From Norana najaformis (Eukaryota > Annelida > Clitellata > Crassiclitellata > Hormogastridae): a DNA stretch of 64,000 nucleotides. The notes under the pieces were generated by a model that saw only the letters and a program-made list of their open reading frames with translations, was not told the origin of the DNA and searched no databases. Location: the NCBI GenBank assembly GCA_964023275.1, contig OZ029921.1, forward strand, positions 28,813,230 to 28,877,229, read 5' to 3'. This document shows, piece by piece, positions 61,746 through 64,000 of the stretch. Made by a program: the position numbers and the translations under genes. Position 1 is the first letter of the stretch; each line of letters begins with the position of its first letter.

Positions 61746-63614
61746 TTAGTGATTAGCGAGTGATCTTAGGATCATATTCAGGACAACATATAAAGTGCAT
61801 TAAATATGCACACAAAAGACATTGGCATGAAAATACTTTTTTGAAGTCGCTTTCTGCTTTGTATGCATGTGAGTGACAGCATTCAGAGTACTGCAGTCTT
61901 GAGAACGATTCACGTGACACTTGTCCTAAAACAATTTAGATATGCACAACACTGTTTCTAAACACTTTGTTAAATAGTAAACATAGACTAAAATCAAGCA
62001 GCAAAATAATTTTATTTTTGATGCGCTTTGCCTTGAAAATATATCTGGCGTCTATATCATGTCAACCAGGAATTTCAAGACGTCGGTGTGTGTCTAGGAT
62101 ACCTAGCCTGAAGGACGAAGATTAAGAGGGAGGCCATACCATGTAGAGAGTACACCACTAAAAGGCCCGAAGTTGCATTGTTAAAGTGCGTGGATAAGGA
62201 ACAAAAATTTCACCTTCGGCTGTGGATCGAAAATTTCCTGTCCAGTCAAACACGAAACGCACCGAGGTTTACAGTGCTCACACAAATAGGAAGGCGCATC
62301 CTTCAACAGGCATCATCAGACCCACATCGAAATCTTAAATTCGATGCGCTGCGAAACCGGGGAGCCAGTGAACTAGCCTACATCACGTAGGCTTGCACAG
62401 TGCGAGATACCCGCACACGTTAATCTTTTTACCCGGACGATACAGACTGGTTTACAATACGTTTCCACAGTAGGGGATTGTTCTGGATTTAGACTAGCTG
62501 TAGGCAACATTTATTTAAAGAAACGAAAACTGTTTCTGTACAGATAGACAATATAGCAGGCTTATTGACTTAAAGAAAAGCGTTTAGTAAGCCAGCCAAT
62601 TACGCTGAGATGACATATAAGTAGCATAAAAATAAAGTATCCCATATCCCAAAAGTGAGACATAGGGAAGGCGCTCATTTCCTTTTCTTTGCTTTTGAGT
62701 CGGCAATGGACAAATCCCAAGGTCCTGGACACGGGGCCAGTCACGCCAATGCATTGTAGGACTTGCCGTTTACTTCCCAGCTTATTCCGGTACCAAATTA
62801 TACTGCTTGGTGACAGAGGCACAGCGTGTGCAAACAACTTGCCCCGTGTCGTTACACGCAGTCGAACCCGCTACCACATGATCACGGTCAAATGCGTTCT
62901 TTTCCCTCCCTTATACCAGACCCGTGCATGGTGGACTGCCAGAATGTGGCGCCCCTCTGGAAATGCTCTTGCCCCCACGCAAACAAGGCTGGGGCCGCCA
63001 CTGCGGTAGATCACGGTGCTGCACAAACAAGTAGCATTGGTTAGGAGTAGGGCTAATTTCGAATCTCACTGAGATCAGAAGGTTATTGCACTTAATTAAC
63101 CTCTTATTCTTCTTCTGTCCTCTGCCCTCAGGCAGGTTCAAACGTCCGATGACGCCACTCCTCTCGATGCTGAGCTTCTTCTTTCAGCCTGCTGTATCCG
63201 TCCGTCATCGTCCAATCCAGCAGAATCTGTCTGGGTCTTCCCTTGTCTTCCTCCCCTCCATTCTGCCCTCAATGACGTCTCTCAAGAGTGAGTCCCCTCT
63301 CAGTATATGTGACCAATCCATTTTCTCTGTCGCCTCCTTATTGTAGTTAATTATAGGCTTATGTGAAAGAAAAAGCGACAGAAAAGTGATCGAAACGAAA
63401 CGAAAATTAGCGAATTATAGAAAGCTGAACGCGAAAATACAAATACGGACTAGTCTACCGGGGCTTCTAAGTAAACTCATTATACTGAGGATTACCATGA
63501 GGATATAAGAAAATTGACTATACGAATTCTATAAGGTATGCACTCTCTTGCTGAGCCACGCTCAGTTACAGTTCTGCTTCGTTTTGCTTTCGTCAAGCTG
63601 CTTTGTCGTTGAGC
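61746..63614. other. Intergenic, mostly featureless
   Basis: Besides the hAT-like fragment at 62915, a 70-residue frame at 62178 is open without family resemblance. The 63300-63614 stretch should carry the promoter of the membrane-protein gene. Confidence 0.4.
62915..63006 (+). mobile_element. hAT-like MITE fragment
   Basis: Right half only: CCAGACCCGTGCATGGTGGA to GGGGCCGCCACTGCGG. The left half is missing. Confidence 0.5.
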
Positions 63615-64000
63615 ATGGCCGTGATTAGAAAATTCACCAAAGCCTTGCGCTGGTGCAGAATACCATTCACCTTCGGAGAAGCAAATGACGAGAAGCCGGA
63701 AGGAGATACAACGGGATACGAAGATTTAGGTGAAGAATGCGACGACTCTGTGGTTCAATCCGCCGGTTACAACGGTGTCATCACATCCGTTCAGCTATTC
63801 TTTACGATGACAATCGTTTCTTCGGTTTTCATTCTCTCCTCGTACGTGTGTGAAAAGATCGATGTATTTCTCACGTTGTCAGTTATCATGGCAGTTGGAC
63901 TAGCAATGATGATCTACATCTTTGCTTTCAGGAAGAGGTTTCTATCTAAACGATCTCTGGATTTGAAGAAGGCTTCCGAAAGAGACAACACCTCACTGAT
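63615..64000 (+). CDS. N-terminal part of a multi-pass membrane protein (cut by window edge)
   Basis: An open frame begins at ATG 63615 (MAVIRKFTKALRWCRIPFTF) and stays open to the window end, so 128 residues are visible. Residues 1-20 are basic and residues 22-45 are acidic. Two hydrophobic helices lie at about 58-79 (VQLFFTMTIVSSVFILSSYV) and 84-105, followed by a strongly basic stretch, FRKRFLSKRS. The pattern is that of a polytopic plasma-membrane protein with a cytosolic N-terminus. The helix 1 / helix 2 / basic linker layout resembles the start of otopetrin proton channels, but no diagnostic otopetrin residue is in view, so I do not name it. The rest of the gene lies beyond position 64000. 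Confidence 0.6.
   Translation, partial: MAVIRKFTKALRWCRIPFTFGEANDEKPEGDTTGYEDLGEECDDSVVQSAGYNGVITSVQLFFTMTIVSSVFILSSYVCEKIDVFLTLSVIMAVGLAMMIYIFAFRKRFLSKRSLDLKKASERDNTSL

Overview
This window is nuclear DNA of an invertebrate animal. It is AT-rich, intron-bearing and loaded with repeats, including microsatellites, minisatellites, 5'-truncated LINE ends, tRNA-derived SINEs and a short hAT-like element. The spliced genes match animal families: MRPL12, a CCSER-type serine-rich coiled-coil protein, HAPSTR1 (C16orf72) and a claudin/PMP22-type tetraspan. The gene content does not fix the phylum. There is no sign of prokaryotic gene organisation.

Positions 1-31200 hold no gene I can support. They are a graveyard of mobile DNA: a frameshifted retroelement pol remnant (about 370-1090), many 3' ends of CR1/L2-like LINEs, tRNA-derived SINEs, tandem arrays (23-bp, 32-bp, 38-bp and 158-bp units), a hAT-like MITE family with terminal inverted repeats, and a broken A32/FtsK-type packaging ATPase gene of the Polinton/adintovirus kind (about 17905-18470, minus strand).

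Positions 31205-64000 are the genic half. MRPL12 (plus, 5 exons, 31205-34232) is complete. A CCSER-like gene (minus, 6 coding exons, 45941-41312) is complete, with an intron in its 5' UTR. A claudin-like four-helix membrane protein (plus, 5 exons, 49582-52818) has a long proline/lysine-rich tail. HAPSTR1 (minus, 4 exons, 60910-57588) is complete at 276 residues. A weak two-exon small-protein model (plus, 61254-61745) lies head-to-head with HAPSTR1. At the right edge, a multi-pass membrane protein starts at 63615 and runs off the window. All exon joins below were chosen so that GT/AG sites and reading phase agree.

The genes do not form one pathway. MRPL12 serves mitochondrial translation, HAPSTR1 serves stress signalling with the HUWE1 ligase, and the other two recognisable families concern the cytoskeleton or membrane. 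The most notable non-genic observations are the relic viral-type ATPase, several LINE families that share one 3'-end motif but carry different short tail repeats, and a perfect 26-bp inverted repeat bracketing a LINE fragment at 46555-47532.
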